Source: Jaapia argillacea MUCL 33604 (lineage: Eukaryota; Basidiomycota; Agaricomycetes; Jaapiales; Jaapiaceae). From it: 42,703 nt of DNA. Both the position numbers and the translations under genes were made by a program. Shown in pieces: positions 41,884-42,703 of the stretch (within the stretch, counting starts at the first letter, position 1; every line of letters begins with the position of its first letter). The notes beneath the pieces were generated by a model. It was not told the DNA's origin and did no database searches. It was given only the letters and a program-made list of their open reading frames with translations. The DNA is taken from contig KL197726.1 in the NCBI GenBank assembly GCA_000697665.1, positions 529,664 through 572,366 on the forward strand. The letters run 5' to 3'.

Positions 41884-42490
41884 TAAGGTAATGTTATGAA
41901 GTCTAAGGTGGATGGCGGTAGGAGGATTATCATAATGTAGGGTTGACCTCTAGGAAACTGCAGCGGTACTCACCTGGACTTGAAAGGTGTCGAGAGTATG
42001 GATGAGACCCACTCGCTCAATTCTGAGAGATGCTTCTGCAAGGCTACCTGGGAATATAGTTCAACGCCCAAACCCCCAGTTTGCGGTCCGAGCTTTCAGC
42101 CATGTTGAACGCACAGGGGACATAGGGGGCCCTGCTTCTCCAATACGACAGGATCGACGTTGCAGTGCAAAGAATTCAGAAGGCAATCAAGAAATCAGCA
42201 GGATCGACGCATAGTTGCCTTTTCTGGACCACTCCGCTTTTGGGGAGTCATCGACGTTCACCACTGTTCAAGACACCTGGCCCTCCCACACTTTTACTTT
42301 AATAAGACTTGGTACACGACCGATCCAACAACCTTTGTTTGGCTTGCTATCTCGTTTTGTCGACACCGGCGGGAAAACCAGCAGCAATCCTTGACTTTAT
42401 CCCTCCACCATATTCATGATCATCGGCCGATGTCGGCGATGTTGCATCAGCAATCTGAGTGCTGTCTCGACCACTGTTCCACACCTCCAC
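41884..42490. other. Upstream flank of the F-box gene
   Basis: No gene is supported. A minus-strand CAG/GTGAGT donor (41970-41982) with an AG some 25-30 nt downstream could mark a 5' UTR intron of the F-box gene, but the spacing is too short to be convincing. Confidence 0.35.
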
Positions 42491-42703
42491 ATGGTCCGAT
42501 CGCCACAATACTTCCCGCCCATCATTGGCATTGCCGACGCCCCTTCCGCCGATGTCAACAACGATGAGCACAATGACTCTGTCGATCTCCCCCAATTCTT
42601 GTCGTATTTTTTGCAACTGGCGGTGCCATGGATATATGGTGACTATCGTGAATTCTATGTACCAAGGGATGTGATTCTCCGTTGGCTTTGTCGACTTTGT
42701 TTG
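42491..42703 (+). CDS. Possible partial ORF running off the window end
   Basis: From the ATG at 42491 the frame stays open for 71 codons to the edge. The product is acidic at first (DVNNDEHNDSVDLPQFLSYF) and then has an aromatic segment LAVPWIYGDYREFY. I recognise no domain. It could be the start of a gene or a chance open frame. Confidence 0.25.
   Translation, partial: MVRSPQYFPPIIGIADAPSADVNNDEHNDSVDLPQFLSYFLQLAVPWIYGDYREFYVPRDVILRWLCRLCL

Overview
The window is nuclear DNA of a basidiomycete fungus, most likely an Agaricomycete. The evidence is intron-rich genes with very short GT-AG introns (mostly 52-65 nt), a chromodomain Ty3-type retrotransposon, a CENPB-type DDE transposase of a kind common in basidiomycetes, an NB-ARC/TPR NLR with an MLKL-like N-terminus, and a decayed F-box gene. 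No rRNA, tRNA or CRISPR array was recognised.

Layout. 1-3204: AT-rich, eroded sequence with a tandem repeat, an F-box/LRR-like fragment and a spliced gene remnant. 3205-12065: one near full-length Ty3/gypsy chromovirus on the minus strand, with both LTRs, a perfect 5-bp target duplication (GCACT), a self-priming type PBS, a polypurine tract, gag, a probable -1 frameshift site, pol, and an extra third ORF with its own CCHC zinc knuckle. 12066-19688: a diverged ~440-bp direct duplication, a broken DDE transposase (minus strand), a 3.3-kb unassigned stretch and an LTR. 19694-23634: a fragment of unknown type, then a FAD-dependent fructosyl-amino-acid-oxidase-like gene carrying three independent transposon insertions.

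23761-42703 is mainly host gene space. It holds the large subunit of arginine-specific carbamoyl-phosphate synthase (CPA2, 12 exons, minus strand); an MLKL-NTD/NB-ARC/TPR NLR on the plus strand with one frameshift; a TA-flanked MITE just after its stop; RER1 (minus strand, with 10-nt and 6-nt microexons); a head-to-head glycerate-kinase (TDA10/GLYK) gene; and an F-box gene (minus strand) broken by three one-base deletions.

Functionally the housekeeping genes are independent: arginine synthesis, ER retention, glycerate metabolism. The most interesting material is in the mobile and immune-like parts: the retrotransposon architecture, its CpG-transition mutation pattern, the triple-hit oxidase gene, and the compositionally split NLR. 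Splice sites, frames and coordinates were worked out by hand from the sequence. Family names come from recognised motifs, not database searches.
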